Shown: positions 13,098 through 13,741 of the stretch, piece by piece
How the letters are laid out: every line of letters starts with the position of its first letter
Position numbering within the stretch: position 1 is the stretch's first letter
Notes under the pieces: generated by a model
What the model was told of the DNA's origin: nothing
Seen by the model: the letters and a program-made list of their open reading frames with translations, nothing else
Database searches by the model: none
Source: JAAYKM01 sp964408155
Lineage (GTDB): Bacteria; Desulfobacterota; Syntrophia; Syntrophales; JAAYKM01
Direction of reading: 5' to 3'
Assembly (NCBI GenBank): GCA_964408155.1
Contig: CAYOYJ010000062.1
Span: 1 to 13,741 of the forward strand
Length of the DNA: 13,741 nt
Translations under genes and position numbers: made by a program

Positions 13098-13741
13098 GTA
13101 ACGAGAAAGAAATACAGCGCCGGCGGACGTTTGCCATCATCAGTCATCCCGACGCGGGGAAAACGACCTTGACGGAGAAGCTCCTCTTATATGGCGGGGC
13201 GATCCAGATGGCCGGGGCCGTCAAGGCCCGGAAGGCCGCCCGCCACACGACGAGCGACTGGATGGCCATGGAGCGGGATCGGGGCATTTCCGTCAGCACG
13301 TCCGTCATGAACTTCAGCTACCGGGATTACGAGATCAACCTTCTCGACACGCCGGGCCATGAGGATTTTTCGGAGGATACCTACCGGGTGCTGACCGCCG
13401 TGGATGGGGCACTCATGGTCATCGACAGCGGCAAGGGCGTTGAATCCAGGACGAAAAAACTGATGGAGGTGTGCCGGATGCGCAACACCCCCATCATCAC
13501 TTTCATCAACAAGCTCGACCGGGACGGTCTCGAACCCCTGACCATCCTGTCGGACATCGAGGACTCCCTCCAGATTGAATGCGTGCCCATGACCTGGCCC
13601 ATCGGCATGGGAAAGCTTTTCAGGGGGACCTACGATCTCTACCGGAAGGAACTGCATCTTTTCTCCCAGACTCATCACGGCCGGATGCAGGAAGGGATCG
13701 TCATCCACGATCTCGGCGACGCCCGGTTGGACGGGCTGCTC
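13094..13741 (+). CDS. prfC: Peptide chain release factor 3 (partial, runs off right edge)
   Basis: The first 216 codons are present, beginning MSNEKEIQRRRTFAIISHPD. The translational GTPase motifs are intact: G1 SHPDAGKTT, switch I RGISVSTSV, G3 DTPGHEDF and G4 NKLD, with the RF3-typical SDWMAMERDRGISV. RF3 is a cytoplasmic GTPase that removes RF1 and RF2 from the ribosome after peptide release. ATG 13094 matches the family start; an in-frame GTG at 13061 lacks a ribosome-binding site. The gene lies downstream of the candidate small RNA and is coupled to a mini-ORF. About 60% of the usual roughly 530-residue protein lies outside the window. Confidence 0.97.
   Translation, partial: MSNEKEIQRRRTFAIISHPDAGKTTLTEKLLLYGGAIQMAGAVKARKAARHTTSDWMAMERDRGISVSTSVMNFSYRDYEINLLDTPGHEDFSEDTYRVLTAVDGALMVIDSGKGVESRTKKLMEVCRMRNTPIITFINKLDRDGLEPLTILSDIEDSLQIECVPMTWPIGMGKLFRGTYDLYRKELHLFSQTHHGRMQEGIVIHDLGDARLDGLL

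Noticed and set aside
12776..13147. 123-codon minus-strand frame ending just before a terminator
   Set aside because: It starts antisense inside prfC, crosses a dispersed repeat (giving LLSFRPQGEIF) and the sRNA terminator, and has no domain. The terminator next to its stop kept it under consideration, but the evidence is too weak.

Overview
The window looks like part of the chromosome of a strictly anaerobic bacterium, most likely a Desulfobacterota member of the Syntrophales type. This is inferred from gene content and overall style, not from a marker gene. The support is a flavin-based hydrogenase or formate-dehydrogenase type electron-transfer operon with its usual DRTGG/PHP/ATPase companions, GC-rich core genes, and many short dyad repeats between genes.

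Region 1 (1-6188, minus strand) is one redox locus. In transcription order it encodes two DRTGG-domain proteins, a PHP-domain phosphoesterase-like protein, a GHKL ATPase, a NuoE-like [2Fe-2S] subunit, an HndB-like thioredoxin-fold ferredoxin, and a very large NuoF-GltD fusion that runs off the left edge. NuoE, HndB and NuoF are the diaphorase part of NAD(H)-linked bifurcating or confurcating complexes (HydABC/Hnd/Bfu type). The catalytic partner must lie beyond position 1. A strong intrinsic terminator sits between the second DRTGG gene and the PHP gene, so the regulatory leader and the structural genes may be uncoupled.

Region 2 (6189-6953) is a 765-base gap with no convincing gene. It holds several strong inverted repeats and one sigma-54-like motif.

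Region 3 (6954-10783) is a divergent four-gene unit. A KAS III-type synthase and a stand-alone acyl carrier protein are transcribed leftward. A cobalamin-type radical SAM enzyme and a MipA/OmpV-family outer-membrane protein are transcribed rightward. Promoters lie back to back in the 8232-8460 interval. The set suggests a small lipid or acyl-product pathway linked to the outer membrane; no product is claimed.

Region 4 (10784-12780) is accessory DNA. It has a promoter and a small partner gene followed by a nucleotidyltransferase cut off after about 38 recognisable residues. Then comes a roughly 1.45-kb segment bounded by near-perfect 22-bp inverted repeats, carrying two convergent genes for exported proteins: an AT-rich lipoprotein and a small secreted protein.

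Region 5 (12780-13741) begins with an orphan terminator, then a candidate small RNA with a clear promoter and terminator, then a dispersed-type repeat. It ends with the 5' part of prfC (peptide chain release factor 3), whose start overlaps the stop of a four-codon mini-ORF.
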